Source: an uncultured beta proteobacterium (GTDB lineage Bacteria; Pseudomonadota; Gammaproteobacteria; Burkholderiales; Burkholderiaceae_C). Taken from it: DNA of 64,000 nucleotides. Position 1 is the stretch's first letter, and each line of letters opens with the position of its first letter. The notes under the pieces were generated by a model that saw only the letters and a program-made list of their open reading frames with translations, did not search any database and was not told the origin of the DNA. Below, one piece after another: positions 55,925 through 64,000 of this stretch. Where the stretch lies: the NCBI GenBank assembly GCA_903905735.1, contig CAIVHU010000130.1:23357-87356 (forward strand), read 5' to 3'. Both the position numbers and the translations under genes were made by a program.

Positions 55925-56637
55925 TGGAATGGGCTGTCATTTTTGACCCCAACAACCTGGCGTTGTTTGGCAACGGCATCATCATCACCCTCTGGTTGCT
56001 GGCGTCTTCCCTAGCCATTGGTGCCACGCTGGCTCTGCTTTTTGCCCTCGCGTTGACCGGACCATGGGCACCACTGCGCTGGATTGTCGGTGCCTACACC
56101 TTTGTCATCCGCGGCACACCCTTGCTGATTCAGGTGTACCTGATCTATTACGGACTGGGGCAGCTGGAGTGGATTCAGGCGCGCTGGGACGCGGTCTGGC
56201 CCTGGACCTATTTCAAAGAGCCTTTCTTTTGCGCCATGCTGGCGTTCAGCCTGAACACCGCCGGTTACACCGCCGAGATGCTGGCCGGTGCCATTCGTGA
56301 AACCAGTGCCGGCGAAATCGAAGCCGCACACGCCTACGGCATGAACCGCTTTCAGACCATGCTGCGGGTGGTGTTACCCAGCGCCATGCGCCGCACCCTG
56401 CCCGCCTACAGCAACGAAGTGGTGATGATGCTGCACGCTACCAGCCTGGCCAGCGCGGTGCCCAACATGCTCGATGTCACCTCAGCGGCCAGCCGCATTT
56501 ACGCCACCTATTACCTGCCGTTTGAGGCCTATCTGGCCGCAGCGGGCATTTACCTGACCGCCTCTTTCGCCCTGATTGGCTTCTTTCGCTTCAGCGAAGG
56601 GCGCCTACTGGCCTACCTGACACCCCGCAAGCACTGA
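55924..56637 (+). CDS. Basic amino acid ABC transporter permease (HisM-like)
   Basis: A 237-residue permease with the EAA loop EIEAAHAYGMNRFQTMLRVV (about 133-152) and the helix YTFVIRGTPLLIQVYLIYYG near the N-terminus. Forms the pore with the gene before it. Confidence 0.92.
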   Translation: MEWAVIFDPNNLALFGNGIIITLWLLASSLAIGATLALLFALALTGPWAPLRWIVGAYTFVIRGTPLLIQVYLIYYGLGQLEWIQARWDAVWPWTYFKEPFFCAMLAFSLNTAGYTAEMLAGAIRETSAGEIEAAHAYGMNRFQTMLRVVLPSAMRRTLPAYSNEVVMMLHATSLASAVPNMLDVTSAASRIYATYYLPFEAYLAAAGIYLTASFALIGFFRFSEGRLLAYLTPRKH

Positions 56638-56654
56638 ACGAATGGTTTTTTGTC

Positions 56655-57785
56655 ATGCAACGCATTGATCACCCCCTGTTGTCGCCTAGTCTGGGCAGCC
56701 ACAAGACCCTCACCAGCCTGCACTTTGGCCTGCTCGGCTCGGGTCTGAAGATTTACATCCAGGCCAGCCTGCACGCTGAGGAGTTGCCTGGCATGCTGGT
56801 GGCGCACCATCTGCGCACCGCGCTTCAAGCCGCTGAGGCCAAAGGCTTGCTGCACGGAGAAGTGGTGCTGGTGCCGGTGGCCAACCCGATGGGTCTGGCA
56901 CAACGACTGGACCACAAACCCATGGGTCGTTTCGAGTTCGACACCTCGGAAAACTTCAACCGCCACTACCCCGACCTGGCCAGCGCGGTGGCAACCAGCG
57001 TGTTACCGACCCTGACGGATGAACCGATGACCAACGTCCATCAGGTGCGCCATGCCATCGGCGACTACCTGAAGCACTGGGTGCCCGCCACCGAGTTGCA
57101 AAGCCTGCGCAAAACCCTGCTGACGCTATCGCACGACGCGGACTACGTGCTGGACCTGCATTGCGACTGCGAAGGCGTGCTGCATTTCTACACTGAAGAA
57201 CCTTGCTGGCCGCAGATGTCCGAACTGGCGCACTACCTGGGCAGCCAGGCCATTTTGCTGGCGCGCAACTCGGGAAACCGGCCGTTTGATGAATGCTTGT
57301 CCAGCGCCTGGTGGCAACTGGGCGAGAAAATTGCCGCATCCGGCCAGTCCCACCCGCTGCCTCAGGGCTGCTGCAGCACCACCATCGAGTTGCGTGGTGA
57401 GCTCGATGTGACGCACGCCTTGGCGGAGCAAGATGCCCAGGCCATCATCCACTGGCTGCAAAGCATGGGAGTGTGGGCCTGTGACGAAGTCGTTGACGTG
57501 CCCGAGCCGCTGTGCGAAGCCACGCCGCTGGCTGGCTCCGAGACCCTGCGCGCCCATACACCCGGTGTGGTGGTGTTTGCCGCCGAGCCGGGCCAGAGGC
57601 TGGCCAAAGGCGACCTGGTGGCCGAAGTGATCGATCCCATTGACGGTCACATCGAACGCGTGGCGGCTGGTGTTGACGGCCTGTTTTACGCCCGCATCCG
57701 CGACCGTTACATCACCGCTGGCGGCGAGATCGGCAAGATCGCAGGTAGCGAGGCGTTTCGTACCGGTGAATTGCTGGGAGCCTGA
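56655..57785 (+). CDS. Succinylglutamate desuccinylase/aspartoacylase family protein
   Basis: A 376-residue M14-like zinc hydrolase. Zinc ligands fit [16 protein letters not shown] (His and Glu, about 34-49) and [16 protein letters not shown] (His); [17 protein letters not shown] [13 protein letters not shown] carries the late catalytic Glu. Lies inside the amino acid transporter operon between permease and ATPase, so it may deacylate an imported N-acyl amino acid; this is inference from position. Confidence 0.85.
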   Translation: MQRIDHPLLSPSLGSHKTLTSLHFGLLGSGLKIYIQASLHAEELPGMLVAHHLRTALQAAEAKGLLHGEVVLVPVANPMGLAQRLDHKPMGRFEFDTSENFNRHYPDLASAVATSVLPTLTDEPMTNVHQVRHAIGDYLKHWVPATELQSLRKTLLTLSHDADYVLDLHCDCEGVLHFYTEEPCWPQMSELAHYLGSQAILLARNSGNRPFDECLSSAWWQLGEKIAASGQSHPLPQGCCSTTIELRGELDVTHALAEQDAQAIIHWLQSMGVWACDEVVDVPEPLCEATPLAGSETLRAHTPGVVVFAAEPGQRLAKGDLVAEVIDPIDGHIERVAAGVDGLFYARIRDRYITAGGEIGKIAGSEAFRTGELLGA

Positions 57786-57787
57786 CC

Positions 57788-58567
57788 ATGACCGCCGCCA
57801 CCACCCTCAAGCTGCAGGTTGACAACATCCACAAGCGCTTTGGCTCCAATGAGGTGCTTAAAGGCGTGTCGCTCACCGCTCACGCGGGTGATGTGATCAG
57901 CATCATCGGCAGCTCCGGCTCGGGCAAAAGCACCTTTTTGCGCTGCATCAACCTGCTGGAGCGACCCAACCAGGGGCGCATCAGCGTAGCCGGTGAAGAG
58001 TTGCACCTGAACCCCGACAAGTACGGTGAACTGCACGCCTCCAACCCCAAGCAACTGGCCCGTCTGCGTACCAAGCTGGCGATGGTGTTCCAGCATTTCA
58101 ACCTGTGGGCGCACATGACGGTGCTGCAAAACATCATCGAAGCGCCGGTGCATGTGATGAAAGTGCCACACGACCAGGCGGTGGAGATCGCCCGCAAATA
58201 CCTCGCCAAGGTGGGGCTGGAAGGCAAAGAAGACGCTTACCCGGCCCACCTGAGCGGTGGCCAGCAGCAGCGCGTGGCGATTGCCCGCGCGCTGGCGATG
58301 GAGCCCGAGGTGATGCTGTTTGACGAGCCCACCAGTGCGCTCGACCCCGAACTGGTGTCCGAGGTGCTGAAAGTCATGAAAAACCTGGCGCTCGAAGGCC
58401 GCACCATGGTGGTGGTCACGCACGAGATGGGTTTTGCCCGCGAAGTCTCCAACCACCTGATCTTCCTGCACAAAGGCCTGGTCGAAGAAGAAGGCAACCC
58501 GGCACATGTGCTCACCAACCCCAAGAGCGTGCGCCTGGCGCAGTTTCTCTCTGGCAGCCTGAAATAG
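57788..58567 (+). CDS. Basic amino acid ABC transporter ATPase (HisP-like)
   Basis: A 259-residue ATPase: Walker [14 protein letters not shown]-loop [12 protein letters not shown], signature [15 protein letters not shown], Walker [15 protein letters not shown]. HisP-type length and C-terminus. Last gene of the operon, two bases after the desuccinylase-like stop. Confidence 0.93.
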   Translation: MTAATTLKLQVDNIHKRFGSNEVLKGVSLTAHAGDVISIIGSSGSGKSTFLRCINLLERPNQGRISVAGEELHLNPDKYGELHASNPKQLARLRTKLAMVFQHFNLWAHMTVLQNIIEAPVHVMKVPHDQAVEIARKYLAKVGLEGKEDAYPAHLSGGQQQRVAIARALAMEPEVMLFDEPTSALDPELVSEVLKVMKNLALEGRTMVVVTHEMGFAREVSNHLIFLHKGLVEEEGNPAHVLTNPKSVRLAQFLSGSLK

Positions 58568-58628
58568 ATGATCAAAACAGGCTCCAGCCCCTATTAAACA
58601 AGGGCTGGCGGCTATTATTTTTAAGTAT
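58568..58628 (-). repeat. Interspersed palindromic repeat, copy 14 (after the amino acid ABC operon)
   Basis: AGGCTCCAGCCCCTATTAAAC, then AAGGGCTGGCGGCTATTATT. Dyad CCAGCCC (58584-58590) and GGGCTGG (58602-58608). Occupies most of the gap between the ATPase and the AttH-like gene. Confidence 0.8.
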
Positions 58629-58643
58629 TCGTGAGGTAGACCT

Positions 58644-59798
58644 GTGGTCTCGACGCGCTTACACAACTCGCTGCTGACGCGCCGCCACTTGCTGGTTGCC
58701 GGCTTGGGACTGCCCTTGTGCGCTGGCACGGTACAAGGGCAAACCGACAGCAGTGCGGCAATGTCGTCACCTCTCGTCAAACGCCCACTGCAATTCCCGC
58801 ATGATCTGGGTAGCCATCCGGACACGGCGATTGAATGGTGGTACGTCACCGGCGAGTTGCAGGCGGCTGATCGCCGCTTTGGGTTTCAGCTGACTTTTTT
58901 CCGCTCACGCGTGCCGTCCACCCAGAGCATGCAGTCTGCGTTTGCCGCCAAACAACTGATCTTTGCGCATGCGGCGGTCACGGATGTGGCGGGCAAGCGG
59001 CTGCTGCACGACCAGCGCATTGCCCGCAGCTCGGGTGTGCCTGGGGTCGATCTTGCTCATGCCAGCGATGCAGACACCGATGTGCAACTGCGCGACTGGT
59101 CGCTGGTGCGCCTGAGCAACCACTACCAGGCGCGAGCCAACGGGTCGGACTTTGCCTTCGAGCTGGCGCTGCAGGAAACCCAGCCCTTGATGCTGCAGGG
59201 CGATCAGGGGTTGTCTCGCAAGGGGCCGCAACCCGAGCAAGCCAGCTTTTATTACAGCCTGCCGCAGTTGGCGGTAACCGGGGATCTGACGCTGGCTGGC
59301 AAAGCGATGGCGGTGACCGGTCGCGCTTGGCTGGACCATGAATGGAGCCAATCCATCATGCCGCCGCAAGCCGTGGGCTGGGACTGGATTGGCATGAACC
59401 TGAACGACGGCAGTGCATTGACGGCGTTTCGGCTGCGCGACAAGGCAGGTGGCACAGTGTGGGCCGGTGGCTCCTGGCGCGCTCCGGGGGTAGCGCTGCC
59501 GGTGGTCTTTGGTCCGGATCAGGTGGTTTTCACACCTGAGCGCTTCTGGAAGAGTGCTGCCAGCGGCACCACTTATCCGGTGCAATGGTCGGTGGATGTT
59601 CCGGCTGGCCCGGCGGGTGCCAACATCGCCCAACGCTTCACGGTGCGCACCGTGATCGATAACCAGGAACTCGACAGCAGCCGCTCCACCGAGGCGATTT
59701 ATTGGGAGGGTTTGAGCGAGTTGCTGGACGCGCAAGGTCAGCCGGTGGGCCAAGGTTATCTGGAAATGACTGGCTACGCCAAACCGCTGAGCCTGTGA
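58644..59798 (+). CDS. AttH/CrtC-like lipocalin-domain secreted protein
   Basis: A 384-residue protein with an N-terminal twin-arginine-like signal (LTRRHLLVAGLGLPLCAG) and the AttH/CrtC N-terminal domain: HPDTAIEWWYVTGELQ (about 57-72), FGFQLTFFRSRV, later WLDHEWSQSIMPPQAVGWDWIGMNLNDG (about 229-256). GTG start preceded by GAGG. The family includes carotenoid 1,2-hydratase CrtC and the AttH partner of att ABC transporters. With crtI nearby a hydratase is tempting, but the sequence looks more like the AttH branch, which matches the unpaired ATPase and permease at 41.8 and 47 kb. Confidence 0.82.
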   Translation: MVSTRLHNSLLTRRHLLVAGLGLPLCAGTVQGQTDSSAAMSSPLVKRPLQFPHDLGSHPDTAIEWWYVTGELQAADRRFGFQLTFFRSRVPSTQSMQSAFAAKQLIFAHAAVTDVAGKRLLHDQRIARSSGVPGVDLAHASDADTDVQLRDWSLVRLSNHYQARANGSDFAFELALQETQPLMLQGDQGLSRKGPQPEQASFYYSLPQLAVTGDLTLAGKAMAVTGRAWLDHEWSQSIMPPQAVGWDWIGMNLNDGSALTAFRLRDKAGGTVWAGGSWRAPGVALPVVFGPDQVVFTPERFWKSAASGTTYPVQWSVDVPAGPAGANIAQRFTVRTVIDNQELDSSRSTEAIYWEGLSELLDAQGQPVGQGYLEMTGYAKPLSL

Positions 59799-59799
59799 G

Positions 59800-59850
59800 A
59801 TTCAATTTATATAGTTATCAGCCCTTACCGTATAAGGGCTAGAGCTTAAT
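59800..59850 (+). repeat. Interspersed palindromic repeat, copy 15 (between convergent attH-like gene and bchJ)
   Basis: TTCAATTTATATAGTTATC, then the perfect dyad AGCCCTTA-CCGTA-TAAGGGCT (59820-59840). Positioned as a two-way terminator. Confidence 0.8.
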
Positions 59851-60448
59851 TCCAGCGCAATTCAAAGCGGCAAACATCGTCGCCTTTGGCTTCACAAAGG
59901 GTCTCTTCGACCTTGGTTTTGGGATGCACCAGCACCTGAAACAGACGCTCGAAGGTGGCTGAATAAAAGTCACACACTGGCACCTCGGTACGCACGTCCC
60001 GGCACAGCGGGTTGTTGCGGATGGTAAGCACCACAGCCTCGCCCACCTCGTAGCTAAACTCGCCGCTACCGGCAAAGGTCCAGCTGTGCCCGCCAATGGT
60101 TTTCAGCAGCAGCCGCGCCGACAGGGCCGCCGGCAATATCTTGAAGACCACTTGCGCGAACTTGGGGATGCGGTTGGCCAACAGATAGTCTGCCGTTTTC
60201 AGGCCAGCTTTCCAGGTGATGTCGGCACAGGCTGGTTGCCCGAGTTGGTCGCGCAGCACGTTATGCAAGCGCAACACCTCGGCTTCATTGACCATCTTTT
60301 CCGGCAGCTTGACCAGATAATGACCAAGCTGAGCCCGCTCAAACAGCCCCGCTGTCACATCCTGACCAAAAATTTCGCGGAGGGTTTCTGCCACCCTGAT
60401 GATCGCGTTGGGGCCAATGCGGCCCGCAACGCCCTCGCCTGAACTCAT
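59846..60448 (-). CDS. bchJ: Bacteriochlorophyll biosynthesis protein BchJ (V4R domain)
   Basis: A 200-residue protein with a V4R-type domain in the C-terminal half ([21 protein letters not shown], then [22 protein letters not shown] and [18 protein letters not shown]). BchJ was once considered a vinyl reductase and is now thought to help porphyrin handling in bacteriochlorophyll synthesis. Start at 60448 overlaps the bchE stop by ATGA. Confidence 0.9.
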   Translation of the reverse strand: MSSGEGVAGRIGPNAIIRVAETLREIFGQDVTAGLFERAQLGHYLVKLPEKMVNEAEVLRLHNVLRDQLGQPACADITWKAGLKTADYLLANRIPKFAQVVFKILPAALSARLLLKTIGGHSWTFAGSGEFSYEVGEAVVLTIRNNPLCRDVRTEVPVCDFYSATFERLFQVLVHPKTKVEETLCEAKGDDVCRFELRWN

Positions 60449-62124
60449 CCGATTTTTTCCATCTCTTCTTCGGTGAGTTGGTCTTTGCCACCACCGCAGG
60501 CGGAGACGGCTTGCGCAGAGGCAGCTTGCGCGGCGATGGCTTCTGCAGCGATTTCTTCGCCCTTCTTGCGGCGCATTTCGATCTTGGGTCCGTGCATGGT
60601 CACCCAACCATCGTCAGCCTGAGCCACCAAAGCAGCGTCCGGGCGTTCGCGGCGGGTGGCGCTTTCGAACTTGAAATCGACCTTTTTCTTGCTCTGCGGA
60701 CCCCAGTAGCCGACGCGGCCCAGGTCGTAGAACTTGCGCTCGAACCCGCTCTTCATGAAGGCTTTCAGGCAGCCCATGAGATAGCGGCGGCGCACCGGGT
60801 CGCGCGTCCAGGGGTACTGGAAGAAGGTCTTGTTCATGAAGAACCGGCGGTAATTGTTCATCACCCGGTCCAGCAGCTCGGCGCGGTCCATCGCGTTGGG
60901 CTTCATGATCGGGGTCACGAAGTTGTATTTTTCGTAGTCGAACACTTCGACCTTGTCGCCGAGTTCCTGGAACAAGTCCGAGAACGGCCAAGGTGTGTAC
61001 ATCGCCCAGTTGGCCATGTCGGGGTTCCAGTCGCGCGTCATGCGGTAGGTTTCCTCGATGGTCTCGGCGGTTTCGTTCTCCAGGCCCACAATAAACTGGG
61101 CTTCGGTCACGATACCGGCTTCGCGCAGCAGGCGGATCGCCTTTTTGTTCTGCTCAATCGTCGTTTCCTTGTTGAAACGGTCCAGTTGCAACTGCGCGGC
61201 GGCCTCGGTACCCAGCGAGATGTGGATCAGACCGGCCTTGCGGTACATCGGCAGCAGTTTTTCGTCGCGCAGGATGTCGGTCACGCGGGTGTTGATGCCC
61301 CAGTACACCGGCAGCTTGCGCTCAATGAGTTCTTCGCAGAACTGTATGAACTTCTTGCGGTGAATGGTCGGCTCTTCGTCGGCCAGGATAAAGAAACCAA
61401 CCTTGTGGTCGCGAACCAGCGCCTCGATTTCGTCCACCACTTTTTTCGGGTCACGGATGCGGTAATCGCGCCAGAACTTCCACTGGCTGCAGAAACTGCA
61501 GGTGAACGGGCAGCCGCGCGCAAAGTTGGGAATGGCCACCCGCACATTCAGCGGCGTGTAGATGTACTTGCTCCAGTCCAGGATGCCCCAGTCGGGGGTG
61601 ATGGTGTCCAGGTCGGCAATGGGCGGCTCGGCGGCAGTGGAAACAATCTTGCCTTCTTCGTTGCGGAAAGCGATGCCGGGCACAGACTCGCGGTTTTGCA
61701 TGAAGTTGCCTGCGTCCACGGCCTTCACCAGGTTCAGGAACACGGCCTCACCTTCGCCGCGCACCACCGCATCAATCCACGGTGACTCGCCCAGCACTTG
61801 CGAAAACATGAAGGTGGCGTGGATACCACCCAGCACGGTCACGATCTTCGGATCCACTTCTTTGGCCACCTGCAACAGGCGTTGCGCCTTGTAGATGGAC
61901 GGGGTGATGGCCGTACAGCCGACAATGTCGGGCTTGACCTCGGCAAACTTCTTGCGCATCGCGTCCTCGCTCAGGTCGAGGGTCATCGCATCAACAAAAA
62001 CAATGTCGGTGTAACCACCCGCCTTGAGGTAACCCGTCAGGTAGGCGACCCATGCTGGAGGCCAGGTACCGGCAATTTCGGCACCACCCGAGTGGTAGTT
62101 GGGGTGAACGAACATGATGCGCAT
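60447..62124 (-). CDS. bchE: Oxygen-independent Mg-protoporphyrin IX monomethyl ester cyclase BchE
   Basis: A 559-residue radical SAM enzyme forming the fifth ring of bacteriochlorophyll without oxygen; the stop codon occupies 60445-60447. Cobalamin-binding domain at the N-terminus ([20 protein letters not shown], later [10 protein letters not shown]), radical SAM cluster motif CPFTCSFC (about residue 202), then [16 protein letters not shown] and a C-terminal extension. Start at 62124 (MRIMFVHPN) is preceded by CAGGAAA; a TTG start at 62196 would lie in the promoter. The enzyme needs anoxia, implying anaerobic phototrophy. Confidence 0.95.
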
Positions 62125-62166
62125 AACTTTTCCTGTAAATTGAAGGACAAGACTAATGTGCCAAGG

Positions 62167-62196
62167 ATGATAATTTCTAACATTGATGAATGTCAA
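62167..62196 (-). promoter_or_regulatory. Sigma-70-type promoter of bchE
   Basis: On the minus strand TTGACA (62196-62191), 18-base spacer, TATCAT (62172-62167). The start site would be near 62160, about 36 bases before the start codon. Confidence 0.55.
62183..62196. promoter_or_regulatory. FNR-like box upstream of bchE
   Basis: TTGATGAATGTCAA matches TTGAT-N4-ATCAA at nine of ten positions. It overlaps the -35 hexamer and the palindrome at 62191-62208. Confidence 0.45.
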
Positions 62197-62208
62197 CTTT
62201 TGTTGACA
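62191..62208. promoter_or_regulatory. PpsR/CrtJ-type repressor palindrome at the bchE -35
   Basis: TGTCAAC-TTTT-GTTGACA is a perfect seven-base dyad and satisfies TGT-N12-ACA, the recognition sequence of the aerobic photosynthesis repressor. It covers the -35 TTGACA, the expected position for repression. Confidence 0.7.
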
Positions 62209-62269
62209 TATTGCGCCGGTCTTGACCTAACACAAATTTTTGAACCGATCGTGTCAACGCATGACGCTT

Positions 62270-63814
62270 TCAAGGTTTTGCTTTGGCTGCGGCCACCTTG
62301 CGGGGCCCAAAGCTCTTGGCATCAGGCAACACCGACTCCAACGCCTTGGCAGACCCAATGACACCAGGAACGCCCGCACCGGGGTGGGTGCTGGCACCGA
62401 CCATGAACAGGTTTTGCACGTCTTCACTGCGGTTGTGCGGGCGAAACCAGGCGCTTTGCGTCAGGATGGGCTCCGGACCAAAGGCCGCGCCACGGTAAGA
62501 CAGCAAGCGGTTCTGAAAATCCAGCGGCGTGGTCACCAGCGACTCGGTGATTTGGGCCTCAAAGCCTGGCATCACCGTGTCGTTGAGGTACTTGGCAATG
62601 GCCTTGCGATAAGGCTCGGCCTGCTCTGCCCAGTCCACACCACTTTCCAGATTGGGCACCGGCGAGAGCACGTAATAGGTATCGCATCCGGCCGGTGCCA
62701 TCGACGGATCATGTGCGCTGGGGCGGTGCAGGTAAAGGCTGAAGTCATCTGCCAGGACATGCCGCTTGAAGATATCCGAGAGCAATTCCCTGTAACGCGC
62801 GCCCAGCAAAATCATGTGTTGAGGCAGCTCGTCAAACCGCTTGTTGGTGCCAAAGTACCAGACAAACACCCCCATTGACAAATGCGTGCGATCAATCTTC
62901 TTGTCTGTCCAGGTTTTGCGGTTTTCAGCCGGAACAAGGTTTTTATACGTCCAGGCGGTATCGCCATTGGAAACCACAATATCTGCCTCCATCGTGTCGC
63001 CATTGGCCAGCAGCACGCCGGTGGCCCGGCCATCCTCGATGGTGATTTTCTTCACTTCGGCATTCATGTGCACCTGGTTGCCCTGGCCACGAATCAGATC
63101 AACCAGTCCATTGACAAGTGAACCGGTGCCGCCCTTGGCCCAGTGCACGCCATGACGGCGCTCCAGGATGTTGATCAGCGAATAAGCACAAGTCACGGTA
63201 AACGGGTTGCCGCCAATCAGCAAGGGGTGAAAGCTGAACACCTGGCGCAGTTTCGGGTTCTTGATGTGTTTGGCCACCAGTGAATAGATACTCTTCCAGG
63301 CACCCATGCGCAGGAAGTCGGGAATCACCTTGATGAAATCACCCACCGTGTCAAACGCAATCGAGGCCATGCCCTCGTAGCCCAGGCGGTAACACTTCTC
63401 CGCTTCCTTGAAGAAATTCTCATAACCAGCGAGATCTTCCGGACTGAAGCGGGCAACCTCCTTCTTCATCGCCTCCGGGTCCCCGTTGTAGTCAAACCAG
63501 GTGCCATCGTCAAAACGGATGCGATAGAACAAGTCCTTCAAAAACAGCAGTTCCACATGATCGGCGAGCTTCTTGCCGCACAGTGCCCACAATTCTTCCA
63601 GCAAAAACGGCGCGGTGATGATCGTGGGGCCCGCATCAAAGACGTGACCATTGCGGCGATGCACATAGGCCCGCCCGCCGGGGGCATCGAGTTTTTCAAG
63701 AACCGTGACCCGGTAACCTTTGGCACCAAGTCGGACTGCAGCGGCCAGACCGCCAAAACCGCTGCCGATAACGATGGCGTGAGGCTTGTAAAGAACAGGG
63801 ATTGGGTTTTTCAT
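62270..63814 (-). CDS. crtI: Phytoene desaturase
   Basis: A 514-residue FAD-dependent carotenoid desaturase. N-terminal dinucleotide motif IVIGSGFGGLAAAVRLGAKG (about 14-33), then VLEKLDAPGGRAYVHRRNGHVFDAGPTIIT typical of CrtI, and the C-terminal signature (NLFMVGASTHPGAGVPGVIGSAKAL, about 471-495). Converts phytoene to neurosporene or lycopene for photosystem carotenoids. Lies upstream of bchE on the same strand with a 145-base promoter gap. Confidence 0.95.
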   Translation of the reverse strand: MKNPIPVLYKPHAIVIGSGFGGLAAAVRLGAKGYRVTVLEKLDAPGGRAYVHRRNGHVFDAGPTIITAPFLLEELWALCGKKLADHVELLFLKDLFYRIRFDDGTWFDYNGDPEAMKKEVARFSPEDLAGYENFFKEAEKCYRLGYEGMASIAFDTVGDFIKVIPDFLRMGAWKSIYSLVAKHIKNPKLRQVFSFHPLLIGGNPFTVTCAYSLINILERRHGVHWAKGGTGSLVNGLVDLIRGQGNQVHMNAEVKKITIEDGRATGVLLANGDTMEADIVVSNGDTAWTYKNLVPAENRKTWTDKKIDRTHLSMGVFVWYFGTNKRFDELPQHMILLGARYRELLSDIFKRHVLADDFSLYLHRPSAHDPSMAPAGCDTYYVLSPVPNLESGVDWAEQAEPYRKAIAKYLNDTVMPGFEAQITESLVTTPLDFQNRLLSYRGAAFGPEPILTQSAWFRPHNRSEDVQNLFMVGASTHPGAGVPGVIGSAKALESVLPDAKSFGPRKVAAAKAKP

Positions 63815-63861
63815 GCGGGCAGTTTATTCTGTAAAAGGAAAAAGTTCGTTGATCTTGCTCA

Positions 63862-64000
63862 TCAATGAGGCTCGGGGTGGGCGGGGCAGCTCACCATTTT
63901 CGGCTGGCACCCATGGTGATCGTCGGCAAGGGTTTTGTTGCCCAAAGGCGCTGAAAGTTCAGTCTGATTTTCCTGCATGCCATGGGCAAACACCAGTGGA
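63862..64000 (-). other. Possible 3' end of a further minus-strand gene (partial)
   Basis: An open frame entering from the right edge ends at TGA 63862-63864 (last residues QPKMVSCPAHPEPH). It would be the gene before crtI in the photosynthesis cluster. Too short to name; it could also be chance. Confidence 0.25.

Noticed and set aside
58644..59798. Carotenoid 1,2-hydratase (CrtC) next to crtI
   Set aside because: The domain is shared, but the gene is on the opposite strand from the photosynthesis genes, carries a Tat-like signal and looks more like AttH; CrtC cannot be asserted.
60478..61785. Plus-strand open frame of 435 codons
   Set aside because: Antisense shadow of bchE, which has clear radical SAM and cobalamin motifs.
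63849..63865. TTGAT-N7-ATCAA upstream of crtI
   Set aside because: The half-sites are right for FNR but the spacer is seven bases and not four, so binding by one FNR dimer is unlikely.

Overview
The window reads as a chromosome segment of a facultatively phototrophic betaproteobacterium of the family Comamonadaceae, most likely Rhodoferax or a close relative. Three observations support this: gene orders typical of that family (ribF-ileS-lspA, ftsK-lolA-rarA, rpmB-rpmG), high-GC coding bias throughout, and the edge of a photosynthesis gene cluster at the right end (crtI, bchE, bchJ). The genus is an inference from content; no database search was possible.

Layout. 1-11.1 kb is a purine scavenging and nitrogen-release region: a BMP-type nucleoside/purine ABC transporter (minus strand) diverges from xdhA-xdhB, followed by a broken small gene, a Crp/Fnr regulator and an 8-oxoguanine deaminase-type amidohydrolase. 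11.2-14.7 kb is livFGMH without a binding protein. 15.2 kb holds a NifX-like protein. 15.6-21.2 kb is rarA, an SH3-domain remnant, lolA, ftsK and a second Crp/Fnr regulator. 21.3-25.5 kb has trxB, rpmB, rpmG, a fatty acid desaturase and rsmB. 25.7-30.4 kb is a MacAB-TolC-like tripartite efflux operon. 30.4-33.4 kb carries purN, yceH, an exported ATP-dependent DNA ligase and an HNH nuclease. 33.6-41.8 kb is ribF, a vapBC toxin-antitoxin pair, ileS, lspA, a Na/Pi cotransporter and miaA. 41.8-54.3 kb contains an ABC ATPase, a doubly frameshifted pabBC fusion, cytochrome b561, a diguanylate cyclase, a giant FtsX-type permease, a structured intergenic region, and a binding protein translationally coupled to a PhnD-PAS-PAS-GGDEF-EAL receptor. 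54.4-58.6 kb is a basic amino acid ABC operon with an embedded desuccinylase-like gene. 58.6-63.8 kb is an AttH/CrtC-like secreted protein and then bchJ, bchE and crtI.

Regulation. Four sequences match the sigma-54 -24/-12 consensus with exact GG-N10-GC spacing. They lie upstream of xdhAB, livHMGF, the nifX-like gene and the amino acid ABC operon, so purine use, amino acid uptake and the NifX-like protein look like one nitrogen-responsive set. Upstream of bchE, a TGT-N12-ACA palindrome (the PpsR/CrtJ type) sits on the -35 hexamer and overlaps an FNR-like box.

Most unusual signals. (1) A roughly 50-65 bp AT-richer palindromic repeat family occurs at least 14 times, at gene ends and in frame inside conserved genes (xdhA, xdhB, rarA, lolA, ileS, miaA, an ABC permease twice). 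(2) A binding lipoprotein is coupled by ATGA overlap to a c-di-GMP protein with its own periplasmic binding-protein domain, and the lipoprotein is switched out of frame at a GC-dinucleotide tract. (3) vapBC is inserted between ribF and ileS and flanked by an 85-bp duplication of the ribF 3' end. (4) The three parts of an Att-like ABC system are scattered over 18 kb.
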